From positions 760,001 through 824,000 of the forward strand of contig JAEMWC010000037.1 of NCBI GenBank assembly GCA_016490735.1: a DNA stretch of 64,000 nt, written 5' to 3'. The position numbers were made by a program, and so were the translations under genes. The number at the start of each line of letters is the position of its first letter. Within the stretch, counting starts at the first letter, position 1. Source of the stretch: Pachyseris speciosa (lineage: Eukaryota > Cnidaria > Anthozoa > Scleractinia > Pachyseridae). The notes under the pieces were generated by a model. It was not told the DNA's origin. It made no database searches and was given only the letters and a program-made list of their open reading frames with translations. Positions 23,835-35,320 of this stretch are shown here, in pieces.

Positions 23835-25300
23835 GTAGGGGCGTTGGCCGGGATATGTGAATTTCACTAAAGTTATTTTTAGGTGCCCTTCAAAACGGAA
23901 GTCGGTTTCCCTGGACGTCCGCAACTATTGAGCACAACGTCATAAGAAGTCATCGGAGCGTGCCAACATGGCATTGTGTAATGGCGGCTGTTAAATACTC
24001 AGTATGGAATTTTTAGGCATCTACATTTCGGAATCAATATTGAAAATGACTGCAATAGAAGTGTTTCGGGTACAAATTCCCCAGAAATTGCCGAAAATGT
24101 TTCAGATAACTTCATACCGCAAAGTAAAGAGAGAAAGCGAAAGCTTTGTTATGATCAGCCGTCGAGCGAAAACCGTGGCCTCAAAAGATGACACCTCTGC
24201 TTCTTTTTACCCGGGTGGAAAAGCACCGTGAAGAAATCCTCGAATCGCGGTTAAAGCGTTGAGGAACATGGCTGTCAAGAAACGTAAGCAGGCTGAAGAG
24301 CTGTACCGAACATCAAGTATTTCTTGAATGAGCGTTTGATGCTATTCGTAATGTTTTGCAACGTGCTGTTAACTCATACGCTCTGATACAAAATTCCAAC
24401 GCATGGGCCGCTTCTCTTCTAGCTTGATGGTGAGGTCATCCATCTCTTTTCTCTGTTTTCTGGTGGGCATATTCACAGTTTTCTTCCCAACATGATTTGT
24501 TGCTTTTCCTTTCCTGTCTACTTTCTTCGATGTCGAAGCAGCGCTCGAATCGGTATTTTTACCCGCTGTGGGACGTGTGGTTTTCCTTTGTTTACAACTA
24601 GAGTTTCGTTTCCGTTTTTGTTCCTCTGTCGATTTTGCTCCTCTTGTGCCGCCTGGAAATGTCGGGTCTTCCTCACTGTAATTGCTGTCGCTTCCATCGC
24701 TTGAAGTGAGATCACAGGGGGCAGAGGAGACCTATTTAACCGTATGTCTAGTTAAATTCACCGAACAATGGCATCGTGAATCGATCTTGTTGATTTGAAT
24801 CAATGTACGTGATCAAACTACAAACATGCGATCATGTTACGCTGCGGCTGTAATCCTATGTTTGTAGTTTGATCACGTACGTTGATTCAAATCATCAAGA
24901 TCGATTCGCGCTGCCATTGTTCGGTGAATTTAACTAGACATACGGTCAAATAGGACTCTGTGCTTCCTGTGGTGAGATCTAAAGAAAAGCTAAAGAATGG
25001 CTGTCTAAGTCAAATGCTTGCCCGAATGCACAATAAATTGTTGAATCTATCTCCCACTCCGGATTTTTCGGTCAAAATATGCCATTTTCCTTGCTTCTCA
25101 AACTCACTTTCGTCAACAAAGCGCAATATTTCACGCGGAACGCCGTTTTGAATTTCTTGGGATTAAGCGTGCCTGCTGACTTTTGCGGACGTCTCGGGAA
25201 ACAGACTTCGGTTACTGTGACATCTAAAAATAACTTAACTGAAATTCACATATCCCAAGGGCCAAACTAGGCATCTCCCTCTCTGTCCCTCATTTTCTCT
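23835..25300. repeat. Imperfect inverted-repeat region
   Basis: Left edge 23835-23930 (GGGACAGAGAGGGAGA, then TATGTGAATTTCACTAAAG) matches in reverse complement the right edge 25170-25300. The inner part includes the hairpin at 24707-24980. The arms are not continuous, so this may be a decayed foldback element. Confidence 0.45.
24707..24980. mobile_element. Hairpin (MITE-like) element
   Basis: Arms of about 120 bp, highly complementary, around a loop near 24826-24860. The inner arm runs from GACCGTATG-like text through TTGTTCGGTGAATTTAACT to GATCACGTAC. No ORF. Confidence 0.6.
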
Positions 25301-25310
25301 TGTTTACTGT

Positions 25311-26913
25311 TAATGCTTTCACCATTTTCATCTACTCACGGGTACGTCAACTCTATTTCAACTTTATTTATTCTGTGTGGCAAGAAGATAATAATAATAA
25401 TTAAATAACAATATATAATTATAATAAGAACCTTCCCAGAATCCTTTACAGCTGGAAAATCGTCAATCCCAAATAACTTGGTCAGTTTGAAGGCAGCAAG
25501 ACCCCCACGTTGTCTAGAAATAAGTCTTACCATAAACTAATTATTGTACAAGACTAAGGGCGATGACGTCATTGGTCACGTGACTTTGCTTACAAGTGCG
25601 GTTTTGCTCACTGTGACGAAATTATTTTGTTATTGAAAAAGCAGTCAACGTGGTTTGAAGCACAATGTTGTGAGCAATTTCGGACTGCCCGGGTACCGAA
25701 CAAAATATAAATATTAAGGGAGGTATATACAATTTTCAAAAAGTGGGAGTCTGGGTACAAGTGCTATCTCGCGTTGCATTAAACGCGAGGAAACAAAAAT
25801 TTGGATATTGGTAGATATTTTTATGAAATATACATTTTTGTCATTTTTAATGCTGTGACGTCATCGGTCACGTGACCAGAACGGACCGAAGTTTAATATT
25901 CGCTCTAAAAGTTTACTAGAACCTTTCTCCAAGAATATTTTTAAGCGAAGTTGTAGTTTAATAAATAGTGTTTTAAAAAATGGCCATGATTACTTTTTCC
26001 TAAAAAAGTGCGGCAGTACAAAATCTAACTGAAAAGTTTGTCAGCTTCCTGCTCAACGACCATTTGAGGTAGGAATAAAAGAAAATTTTGCCTAAGGCTT
26101 GAGAGTATGCTCTTTATGATGGCGTTGTCAGTTTCTTCTAATTTCAATTGCTTTTGGCGAGGATCGATGCTTAAGATTTTTTTCAGAGGAGAGGGCCTGG
26201 AGGAAAGAACGAAAACGAGGCTATACTTTCGCGTGCTTTTTGTTCACTGCGACGCCGCGCCACAAAAGGTTAGCTAGAAAAAAAAATTCCAAGGACTGGA
26301 CAACGGACTGGACTTACATTTTCTTTAAACGGAACTTTTGACGACTTTTTTAATTTTTTTTTTTATGGCTGCTGTCTGCTCAGGGACAATGTATACTTGA
26401 GAAGGTAAGTTGATACAGATAGTTGCTGTTTGTTAAAAAACAAAACAAAAAAAAGCGCGTTTGTGGTACACTTAAATGCACTTCCCACCTAAAAAGTGTT
26501 GTTTAATTCTTGAAATTATAAAACTTAAACTAGAAGTTGCAGCAATGCGAATGAAATCAAATTAATGCTAACATTAAATGAAACAATTTAAGTTGCTTAA
26601 GGCAACCGATGCAAGCTCAATAATTTTACTAAATACGATATTTGAAGGTTAAAAACGTATCTTAAACAGTGACGGAATAAATGATTACTTTATTTTCAAC
26701 CGGAACTTAAAACGTTACCTTCATTCGCACAGACATCAAAACTTTATTTTATACTTTCCATGAACTAAATTCCCTATTACAATTATAACAAAGTGTACAA
26801 TAAAGCCATTATTCAAAGTATTGGCCTAAGAAAAATAGTTGCGCATAAACAATTACTGGAACAGTTCGTGCTTTCAAATGGATTACCCTAATGAATTACA
26901 CGATTCCGACACA
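25311..26913. other. No gene recognised
   Basis: AT-rich, with no supported ORF. Two copies of a TGACGTCAT(T/C)GGTCACGTGAC motif (25563 and 25857) combine a CRE-like palindrome and a CACGTG E-box; whether they act in regulation is unknown. Confidence 0.35.
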
Positions 26914-27229
26914 TAAAGCCGCGGCTACACGAGCGATTTTTCGATCGCGCTGGTGATGTGATTTTTTCAATTTTGTCGCGTCACCAGCGCGCGATGAAAA
27001 TCGCAAGTGTAGCCACCCTTGAACTGGCAACGCAACAGGTAAAAAGTCGCAAGAAAAAAAATCGCGAGAAATTGAATGAGTTTAACTTTTCGCGATTCTT
27101 TTTCTGCGATTTTTTGAGCTGTCGCATCACCTGTGCGAGGGTGGCTACACGGGTGATTTTCATCGCGCGCCGGCGACGCGACAATAGAGACTTTAAGCAC
27201 CGAGAACGGCAACGGCAACGGCAACGGGA

Positions 27230-28689
27230 GCTCGCAAGGGAAAACCCCGGAGCCATACTACGCATGCTCAAAAGTCTGCGAGCTGACGTTTTGTTCACGG
27301 CCCCGACGTCAAAGTTGCTGAAGTGACGTTTTCAGAAAACGTGAGTAAATATTGTCTTTTTTCCTAGCTTTAAAAATGTATTTAACAAAGTTCAGGCTAG
27401 GATGGCAATTGTAGAAGAGCCTTTAACTAGGTCTGTGTATTGTTTTGACCCTTTAAGGTATTTTTGTGACTGTTTTTGGTCATAATTTGGCTACCACATC
27501 TCGGATATGACAGTGCGCTGTGTTTTAGTTTTCATATAAGTTATATCCTTGAAATCTAATAGGTTTTAGGTTTTCCATCATTTACCATGTTTATTTGAGG
27601 AGTAATCACAGCGGAAATATGAGATAAACATGCCTGTCTTGTTTAGGGATTGCAGTTAGCAGATGTATAGTTTTTGCGATTTTTCAACTTCCTATTTCTT
27701 AAATTCTCGATGTTGGTTTCGTTCGCAACACTTCCATGACCTTCTAGTCCTCAATCTCTCTTATCTCTCATCTTCTTCTCCGTAAGCGTATCTACTTTCT
27801 CTCTACCCCTCTCCGGCTCTTCTAATAAACTGCCTAGTAATAGCAGTGCTTTTCTCTGAGTGTTTTGTCTTGCTTGAGAGTTGATAGCGAGCTGAATGTT
27901 TTCTCCCTTGTTCAATGTGTATATAGTTCTTGTTAGGATTTTACGGGACTTGCCATTTCGTGGAAGACCGCCAAGGCAAAGATATCATGTAAGTACAGTG
28001 CTATGTTGAACTTTTATTTGCCCTTTCATAAACATATTTAATCTCCTGAGAATAAATTCTTTTTTTCCCAGCAACTATGCACTAACAGAAATCCCGCGCT
28101 TGTATAACTTAAGAGAATCGAAATTTGTGAACAAATTGCGTTTTTGATCATTCATCTCGAATAGTGAGTTCAAAAACAAACAAACAAACAAACAAAACAA
28201 AACACTTATTGATACTTCAACTGGCCATTAATAATGTAATGAACAGCTTATCTGAAGAGCTTGTGAAATGAAATGTCAGACAACTTTAGACAACTGTTAA
28301 ACTGATTTTCGTTTCACCACATTATTTAATTTTTGTTGGATACTGATTTTATGTACAAGTTGGATTGTGCTCCAATAATTTCTTTTGCAAGCTGAGCCTT
28401 GTCATGCCAAAATTGGCTGTATGTGTGGTATTTTTTCCAATTTGTTTCAAGTAGTGGTGTACTTTACAAGCACATAAACATTGTGCATTAAAAATAATTA
28501 CTGAAGTACTAAAACAGACAGACCTCTGCAAATGGCCCAATCTATATTTATAAGCTGGTGTCTTTTGTTTGACGGGGCTTGTTTAGTCTTTTGTTTGTCT
28601 GCACTTTCAGTTTTTACAATGTTCATGCTCAAGCCCAAATGTCCAAGCTCCTCTTACAATAATTATGTATTTTTTATTTTATTTTAAGG
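27230..28689 (+). other. Harbinger left non-coding region with possible 5' exon of ORF1
   Basis: No long ORF. A donor-like GTAAGT follows ATATCAT near 27989, and an acceptor-like TTTTATTTTAAG precedes 28689, so an upstream exon of ORF1 may end near 27988. This is inference. Confidence 0.3.
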
Positions 28690-29490
28690 TCGACAAAGGA
28701 CCATAAGCCCATTATGCGCTGGCTTCACCAGCATGACATCCTCTTAGCAAGAGAAGTAGTGTCCATTGACCCCTACCAGCACCCAAAAGGGAGCAGGGAA
28801 AGATTTGCTCTCTGGGAAAAAATTGTAGCTAACCTTGATGGCTTTCATCTCACCAACCAGATAAGTTTTACTGTCACTGGCAGGTCTGTCAGGGACAGGG
28901 TGAATCTCGTTCTGATTAGAAACTACAAAAAAAAGATCCAAGAGGAGAGAAAAGCAAGTGGGATTGAAGTACCTCCCCCAACAGAATTTGATCAACTGAT
29001 GGAAGAAATTGTTGGCAGGGCAGGGGATGCAGAGAAAGAGCAGAAGGCAGGACATGATGAGAAGAAAGAAAAAGTGGACAGAGAGAGGAAAGTGGCAGAA
29101 GAGGTAAGGGCCCAGGCACTAGAAAGAGTTGGCCAGACACGCAAGCGTCAAGGTGTGGAGGCAAAAGAAGATAAGCCAGTTAAGAGGAGGTCTGGAGGAG
29201 AGACCATAGAATACCTCAAAGAGAGATCTCAACAACAAATGAGGCTGAGGGAGGAAGAGTTAAAGATTCAAAGGGAGGCTCAAGAGGCACACGCAAAGAC
29301 CCAACAAGCCTTCACAGCACAACTGCTGCAGCAGCAGCAACAACAACAAAATATGTTTGCCGCTCTGCAAAAAGAGCAGCAACAGCAGTGGCAGCAGCAA
29401 CAGCAAATGCAAGTATCCATCATGCTGCAACAACAACAACAATCAAAAGCCATGATGGCAATCCTACAGGAACTTGTAAAAAATAAATGA
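28690..29490 (+). CDS. Harbinger ORF1: Myb/SANT-like DNA-binding protein
   Basis: The frame is open from the putative splice acceptor at 28689; the first ATG is at 28714. The N-terminal ~90 residues (MRWLHQHDILLAREV, RERFALWEKIVANL, VTGRSVRDRVNLVL) have the Trp/aliphatic spacing of Myb/SANT-like trihelix domains. In this superfamily such proteins bind subterminal DNA and help bring the transposase into the nucleus. The middle is highly charged (Lys/Glu, 100-190). The C-terminus is a Gln-rich coiled coil (about 190-258) ending ILQELVKNK. The only frame is intact for 258 codons. Whether an upstream coding exon exists is unresolved. Confidence 0.75.
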   Translation, partial: STKDHKPIMRWLHQHDILLAREVVSIDPYQHPKGSRERFALWEKIVANLDGFHLTNQISFTVTGRSVRDRVNLVLIRNYKKKIQEERKASGIEVPPPTEFDQLMEEIVGRAGDAEKEQKAGHDEKKEKVDRERKVAEEVRAQALERVGQTRKRQGVEAKEDKPVKRRSGGETIEYLKERSQQQMRLREEELKIQREAQEAHAKTQQAFTAQLLQQQQQQQNMFAALQKEQQQQWQQQQQMQVSIMLQQQQQSKAMMAILQELVKNK

Positions 29491-29779
29491 ACACTTTTAT
29501 ACCAAGAAAAGTCTGGTGATAAAATACTTTATACACTGAAATGTGTAGTTCCAGAAATTATTTATTTAACTGTAATTATATTTATAAGGCCATCCACATA
29601 AAATGTTTTGTTTCCCATCATGCAACCAACCCATTTTTGGGGAAAAAGAACAAGGAAGAAAATTACAGATAGTTTGTCTGACAAGCAAAATTTTAATTTT
29701 TAATCAATATATATGTAAAATTCAAAATTCATATGCTGTGTTCTATATGAAAAACATTTGATCAATACTTTATTTAATA
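29491..29779. other. Non-coding interior of the Harbinger element
   Basis: AT-rich 3' flank of ORF1. The only polyadenylation-like signal noticed is AATAAA overlapping the stop codon region (AAAAATAAATGA). Confidence 0.35.
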
Positions 29780-29877
29780 ATGGTAATAGGACTGAGTGGA
29801 GTCCAATTTGGTCTGTAATCATATAAATGATTTACAAAATTTGATTATCACGAAGTTCTGTTACCAATTAATCAAAA
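29780..29877. repeat. Diverged copy of the 2136-2281 MITE
   Basis: Shares TGGTAATAGGACTGAGTGGA and TTGGTCTGTAATCATA, and ends TTACCAATTAATCA. It is shorter than the first copy and lies inside the Harbinger element. Confidence 0.6.
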
Positions 29878-30570
29878 CTATCACACAAACTAGCCAGCAG
29901 TTAAGCGTTAAACGGTTACACGTCGTTATGAATTCTGAAAAACATTAAAGTAAACTCAGAAACTTGTCATCCAAGCTTTTCTTGGACTCAGATGCCTTCT
30001 GTCATATCTTTTGTTTGGGCAGACTGTCCAACTGGCCACTCTCACAAGAGAGAAGTTGATGGAAAGAAAGCATTTTTAGGGATGCCCTAAATGATATTTT
30101 ACGTTTACCAAATATTTGTAACATTGGCATTTGCTGCTGAACAACCAATAAAGAAAATGATAGCAAAATGATGCCTTTTATCACAAGTGAGTTAATATTT
30201 CAGTCTTGTATCATTTAGCATAAATCATTTAACCCTTTTACATAAAAATATTGTAAGACAATTTTTTATGCAAAGAGGTAAACATTTCTAAATGTTGGCA
30301 AATGAGTGAGATAACACATGTACAATTTTTCACAAATTACCAATACCTCAAAAAACACTATAATAAGTTGGCCTGTTGGTGAGACAATTTTTAAATGCTT
30401 TCTTTAAACCCTTGATACGGCTCAGACTCTACATCATGTACATTTGGATATTTGATGTTATACAATTAAGACATGCTACACATAGAGCTACACTTTTTTT
30501 CTAGTGTGTGATACCAGATTAAAATCCATACCCCCACCACAGAGAGAATTAGAAATTCCAAAAGGGACGA
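29878..30570. other. No gene recognised (Harbinger interior)
   Basis: AT-rich, short open frames only. Confidence 0.35.
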
Positions 30571-31170
30571 GGACCAGTTAGCTCAGTTGGTAGAGCAACA
30601 GACAGACACTCCATCCAAGTGGGCTTAACATTGATTTCAACTACCTTTGACTGCTTCAGTTTAAAGTCTCAAAGCTAGCATGTGCAAACTATCATTTCAT
30701 TTCTTTTAAAAGTAATGACACACGCAGATACATTATTTTTTCTGTTATGCATTTGCCACTGAGGAAGAGGCAGCAGCCTTGAAACGTCTGGCATTTAAAA
30801 CTAATTTTAGCACATTATCAAAAAGTTCTAAAATGTTTATTTATGACATCTGTGCTACACAGTTTATCAAACTATTATCATAAGCAGAGCACCAGACTAC
30901 TGTGCAGGAAGTCGCAGGTTCAAACCCTGGCTGGACCAAGACTCGGGGTCTTTAAATAACCAAGGGGAAAGCGCTGCCTTTGTACTTACATCTGCAAATG
31001 GTTAGATTTTCCAGTCTTCTCAGATAAGGACGATAAACCACAGGTCACGTCTCACAACACTTGTACCTAATAATCTGTGGGACGTTAACGAACCCACACA
31101 CTATTTGAAAAAAATAGCGGATGTAGTTCCCAGTGTACTCACTGTGGTCCATATTTATCTTTCATCTGTG
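30571..31170 (+). mobile_element. tRNA-derived SINE, split by a ~298-bp insertion
   Basis: The head GTTAGCTCAGTTGGTAGAGC is a tRNA D-arm/A-box. After the insertion the element resumes with AGAGCACCAGACTACTGTGC and a B-box GGTTCAAACCC, then a body (TCTTTAAATAACCAAGG, GATAAGGACGATAAACC, TGTGGGACGTTAACGAACC). The same body and head are found in the Polinton at 58946-59367 in reverse orientation, so this is one SINE family. Not a functional tRNA. Confidence 0.8.
30598..30895. mobile_element. Insertion within the SINE with 6-bp duplication
   Basis: AGAGCA occurs at 30592-30597 and again at 30896-30901, exactly flanking 298 bp that is missing from the other SINE copy. No ORF and no clear TIR; family unknown. 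Confidence 0.5.
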
Positions 31171-31786
31171 TTTGACATTCAAGTGTGGATTGGGTGGGTG
31201 GGTGAGATCAAATGAAGGGCTGGAAGCATATGTAGAATTTTAGGCCGTTTTTTTTTTTATTTTGCTTGGATTTGTCCAAATTTTTGCATGTGAACTGCAT
31301 TAAGATTCAAAAACACTGTCCGATAGTTTTTTTACAATTTTTGTTTGTTTTCGAGAAATAACGATGTACAAAAAAAACCACCTAAAATTCACCATAGTTC
31401 ATCTATGCTCTCAGCCCTTCAAATATGGACTGATAGCGGCTGCCAGAGGTGCCTTTACAGGCTGGCGCCCAATCTCATCCTAGAGAATTGTAAATCTCCA
31501 TGAAACTATGTGATATGTGTGGTATACAAATCCATTACCATGACTTAAATTTGACTCAAGAAATAACCCTATTGGTGGAGGGCAGATAAATTTGTCTTAT
31601 TTTGTAGGGGGTAAGGTTCCTGTTTTGCATAAAAATCATTACATTTTTCATTTGGAAATTCCAGACGGGCGGGGATCCATTGGTTATCCCCTCCATGGTT
31701 GGGGTATGGATTTTTTATGAAATTACAGCATCAGTCATTGATATCACTTAAGTATGGATACTTGCATTTATGTAAAAAAAATAATG
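31171..31786. other. No gene recognised (Harbinger interior)
   Basis: Between the SINE and the transposase stop codon. Nothing supported. Confidence 0.35.
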
Positions 31787-33674
31787 TCAAGCAAAATAAT
31801 CTTGCAGAGTGGGTGGTTCTAGCCCAAAAAACTGAGAGGTGGTGTTACCATAAAGACAAGTTAAAGCATTTCTGAGAAGAGCTGAGACAATGTAGGTCTT
31901 GCCAACAGTAGAAAGACCAATCTTCTGGTTTTTTTTAAAGTCAATGAACTTGAAATAATTGATGATGTCTCCAAAGATCCATTCGACTGATGACCTCAGG
32001 TAACTCATGCACTGATTGAACTGTTCCATCTGTGGGGTCAGAGGACACACTGTATTATGGAAGGGGCCTTGCAGGTGTATGCGGAGTGGGTAGACTGGGT
32101 CTCCATACAGGCAGAGTGGGCGTGCTACTGGTGGCGGGGAAAAGGCATAAAGCTCAAGGTCATGCAAGAGGCCAGAATCTCGAAGCATGTAAGCATCATG
32201 GCGTTTTCCCTCTAAGGAAAAACACTGTGTTAAAATGAGAATGTTAAATTTGTACTAATGTTATTTACTTAATTTCCCTGGTCTTCCTCCCTCGCACTGG
32301 GGCTGGTCGTTGTTGTTTGAAGGATGGATGGAGCTTTGTATTGGATAAATCAGTAGACAATATGTACTTATTGACTCAGTGGGAGGGTCAGACAGGAAAA
32401 TATTTGGCGTGAGGTCATAGCATACAGACCAAGCGCATATCAAGTGGCCTCTTTAGACTCTTCATGCACCTAGAAGATGAAGTTTTTTTACAAAAAAACA
32501 AATTTGCACAGAAAGATTAGATGCGACAAAATCCTCTAAATTTGTATCACTTGGGCTGTGCTTAATAGGGCCGTATGGCTTTTTCCAGCCCTGCTTGCAC
32601 TAAGGCATACGCCCCTTGTTCGGGGATATTCTCAATAGTTTCACAATGAAAGTGGCAGGGCGGTACAGGTCATATTACAATTAAAATTATTTGAAACTTT
32701 ATTAGTTCCTAAGGACTAACACTTTGAGCAAATGGGATGAGGGAATGCCAAATATGTACCAAAAACAAAGTGATGGGGGACTATAATAATAGCAGATACA
32801 TCATCTACTGTGAGGCATGGGTAGACCAAGGGAGTAAAGAATACTCAAATGGCAAACCACAAAAAAAATATTGGACAAATTTTGAAATAAGAATCAGAAT
32901 TCGACTGAGGTTTCTATTTCGTAGTACGATGATTATTTAAAACTTAGGGTCACTAGCTTGCGTGACCAATACCTTCGGATGACAAACTGTGTACAAAAAG
33001 TGCTCCTCACCTACTGGACCAAACATGTTTCCTATCATTCCATTGGGAAGTGCCACAGACTGGAACTTTATACTGTGGACTCGCTTGTGGCCGTTGTACA
33101 CGATTTCCTGGTGTTGGCTCGGTCGGCAAATAGGCCTAACAGTTCCGTCTATGAATCCGAAACAGTGGTCTAGTGGAGAGCCTTTCGCCGATATGGCTGT
33201 CGTGTACTCCTCAAGAGCGTTCGCATTCAGCAACTGCTGATTCCACTGTAGAAGCCTGTGTCTGTGGGTCTCGTAAATGAAATCAACCAGATGATTATTA
33301 ATAAGACAAAGGACTGGCACAGCTCTCGCAAACCTTGGTATCAAATCCAAATATCTGCATGGATAGGCCAAGCGTTTTAATACGATGCAGAGGGCTTCAA
33401 CTCCGTCACAGACGCTTCTTTGGTAGCAAGTTATGCTTTCAGGAATTTGCAAGGCCTCTGCTAGTAGAGGTATATCTCGCTTGTGGAATCTAAATTCCGA
33501 CACGCACTCATCATCCTCCAGCAAATCAAGGTCGAAGCTCTCGTAGTTTTTGTACGGCAGGTCTAAGTTGTCAGATTTGTTGACGTCGAACAGCAAGAGA
33601 AACTCTTCGTCATCGATATCTCCATCAAAGTTGCTCAGCAGAAGCTGTTGTCTTGCTTCTTTGAGCGAAGACAT
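31787..33674 (-). CDS. Harbinger DDE transposase (two exons)
   Basis: Exon 1 runs 33674 to 33011 (starts MSSLKEARQQLLLSNFDGD) and exon 2 runs 32211 to 31787. The donor GTGAGG at 33010 and the acceptor TTAG at 32212 join in frame to give GPVEGKRHDA-type text across the junction; total 1,089 nt including stop, a multiple of three (362 residues). Catalytic Asp lies in FGFIDGTVRP, the second Asp in LYGDPVYPL, and Glu in SSVEWIFGD, the DDE_Tnp_4 pattern. The C-terminus LEPPTLQDYF matches the family. No internal stops. It acts as cut-and-paste transposase with ORF1. Intron of about 800 bp. Confidence 0.85.
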
Positions 33675-34289
33675 TGATTTTTATCGATAAAAATGGAAAC
33701 GTTTAACCAGAAAACAAGAACAGTGAGGAAACCTGAAAGCTGACGTTGCCGTTTTTGTTGCTTAATTTGTTTACATCGTCACGCAACGTCACTTTCCCTC
33801 CCCAGTCCGCACGCGGGTTTCACGTCGCCGTTGCCGTTTTCGTTCTCGGTGCTTAAACTCTCTAATTTTACAAAAAATCGCATCACCATCGCAAGCAAAC
33901 AATCGCTCGTGTAGCCGCGGCTTAAGCCCCGGCTACACGTTCAAACATTGTTTTAAAACATTTGTTGGATGAACAATGTTAGAACGTGTAGCATGCATGT
34001 TTGATGACGTTTGTTCAACATTTTTTGTTGGAAGAATGTTTTGATTTCGATCAAACATTTTCTCCAACATACAACAAATGTTGAAGCGTGTAGCCGCCCT
34101 TTCAACAATGTTGTATTGCAAAGGCCAATCAGAGTTAAGGGCCCAGTCTCCAATCCGAAGCCTAATGGTAGAGGTGGAAATTGTTGAAACCAGACCCCCG
34201 AAGCGACGTGTTTCCAACAATGTTATATGCGTATCCAACATTGTTAGAAGCGTTCTTACAACAATGTTGGGACGTGTACTTCTAACAAT

Positions 34290-35292
34290 AGGGCCATTTA
34301 TACGGGAGGAAATAAGACGCGACTTAAATAGGACGCGAACTGTACCGTTTATACCTTCGCGTCCTACATAAGACGCGAAGATCTCGTATAAATGGTTCGC
34401 GTCTTATTTTTGATACAGCCTCGCTTACCCGCCAGCCAAGATGGAGCGCTGTAGCAAGAAACAAAAGCGTGCTGTCCTGTTATTTTAAGAAGAGACTTTC
34501 TCAGAGATTTTTTTTCTTATGAAGACCACGCCGTAGCATACAAAGAAATCAACGGAAATCCGAGAAGAGTCGGAAGAAAGCGATATACGGATTGGTGCGA
34601 TGGCAGGTTAAAGAAGGAAGGTGCTGAATTCACTTTTGGCTCTCCCGGCCATCTTTTGCAAAGCCTTGCAACCAATTCCGCTTTCTAATCATAAGACAAG
34701 CTCATGTTGCTGTCGTTTTTATGCAAGCGCTCTTGCAGTTCACGTCTTATTAAGGACGCGAAACCATTTATACGAGGAAGTTCACGTCTTAATCAAGACG
34801 CGGACAAAATAAGAACAGCTGAAAACCCTGTTCTAAGATAAGACGCGTCTTATGTAAAGCCGCGGCTACACGAGCGATTTTTTGCTTGCGATGGTGATGC
34901 GATTTTTTGTAAAATTGTCGCGTCGCCGGCGCGCGATGAAAATCACCCGTGTAGCCACCCTCGCACAGGTGATGCGACAGCTCAAAAAATCGCAGAAAAA
35001 GAATCGCGAAAAGTTAAACTCATTCAATTTCTCGCGATTTTTTTCTTGCGACTTTTTACCTGTTGCGTTGCAAGTTCAAGGGTGGCTACACTTGCAATTT
35101 TCATCGCGCGCTGGTGACGCGACAAAATTGAAAAAATCGCATCACCGGCGCGAGCGAAAAATCGCTCGTGTAGCCGCGGCTTAAGACGCGAAGCGAACGC
35201 TTATTTTGTACCATTTATACTATCAGTTCGCGTCTTATTTAAGTCGCGTCTTACATAAGACGTGTCTTATTTTCTCCCGTATAAATGGCCCT
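34290..35292. mobile_element. MITE-C (AGGGCCATTTATACGGGAG ends)
   Basis: Inverted ends AGGGCCATTTATACGGGAG and complement; target duplication AAT at 34287-34289 and 35293-35295. The body is dominated by repeated GACGCGAA and TAAGACGCG words, partly palindromic. Interrupted at 34858-35181 by MITE-A copy 2. No ORF. Confidence 0.78.
34858..35181. mobile_element. MITE-A copy 2, intact
   Basis: 324 bp with full inverted ends AGCCGCGGCTACACGAGCGA and complement; TAA duplication at 34855-34857 and 35182-35184. Internally it has nested inverted repeats around GGTGGCTACAC and AATCGCG words. Same family as the split copy at 26917-33922. Confidence 0.85.
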
Positions 35293-35320
35293 AATGTTAC
35301 AACGTGTAGCCGGGGCTTTA

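Larger units (their letters stand above)
27186..33863 (-). mobile_element. Harbinger (PIF) DNA transposon, apparently complete
   Basis: 6,678 bp. Inverted ends start AGAGACTTTAAGCACCGAGA and contain repeated CGGCAA units on the left, with complementary ends on the right (GCTTAAACTCTCT). Target duplication AAT lies at 27183-27185 and 33864-33866. It carries the two genes diagnostic of the superfamily: a Myb/SANT-like ORF1 (plus strand) and a DDE transposase (minus strand), converging on a central non-coding region with a SINE and a MITE fragment. Both reading frames are open, so this may be an autonomous copy. Confidence 0.88.
26917..33922. mobile_element. MITE-A copy 1, split by the Harbinger element
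   Basis: Ends AGCCGCGGCTACACGAGCGA (left) and its complement (right), flanked by TAA at 26914-26916 and 33923-33925. The MITE itself is 26917-27185 plus 33867-33922. Its middle is opened by the 27186-33863 transposon with AAT target duplication. Comparison with the intact copy at 34858-35181 shows the join exactly. The 3-bp TAA duplication indicates mobilisation by a Harbinger-type transposase. Confidence 0.82.
33925..35317. mobile_element. MITE-B (AGCCCCGGCTACACG ends), host of nested MITEs
   Basis: Ends AGCCCCGGCTACACGTTC (left) and its complement (right), flanked by TTA at 33922-33924 and 35318-35320. The body is rich in repeated AACATTGTT/AACAATGTT palindromic words. Interrupted at 34290-35292 by MITE-C. 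It abuts MITE-A copy 1, whose TAA duplication overlaps it. Confidence 0.78.

Noticed and set aside
26958..27326. Arg/Lys-rich ORFs on both strands
   Set aside because: They cover the palindromic MITE-A and the CGGCAA units of the Harbinger end; both strands are open because of composition.
30571..31000. tRNA-like A and B boxes
   Set aside because: The boxes belong to a SINE head with a long non-tRNA body shared with 58946-59367, and here they are separated by an insertion; not a tRNA gene.
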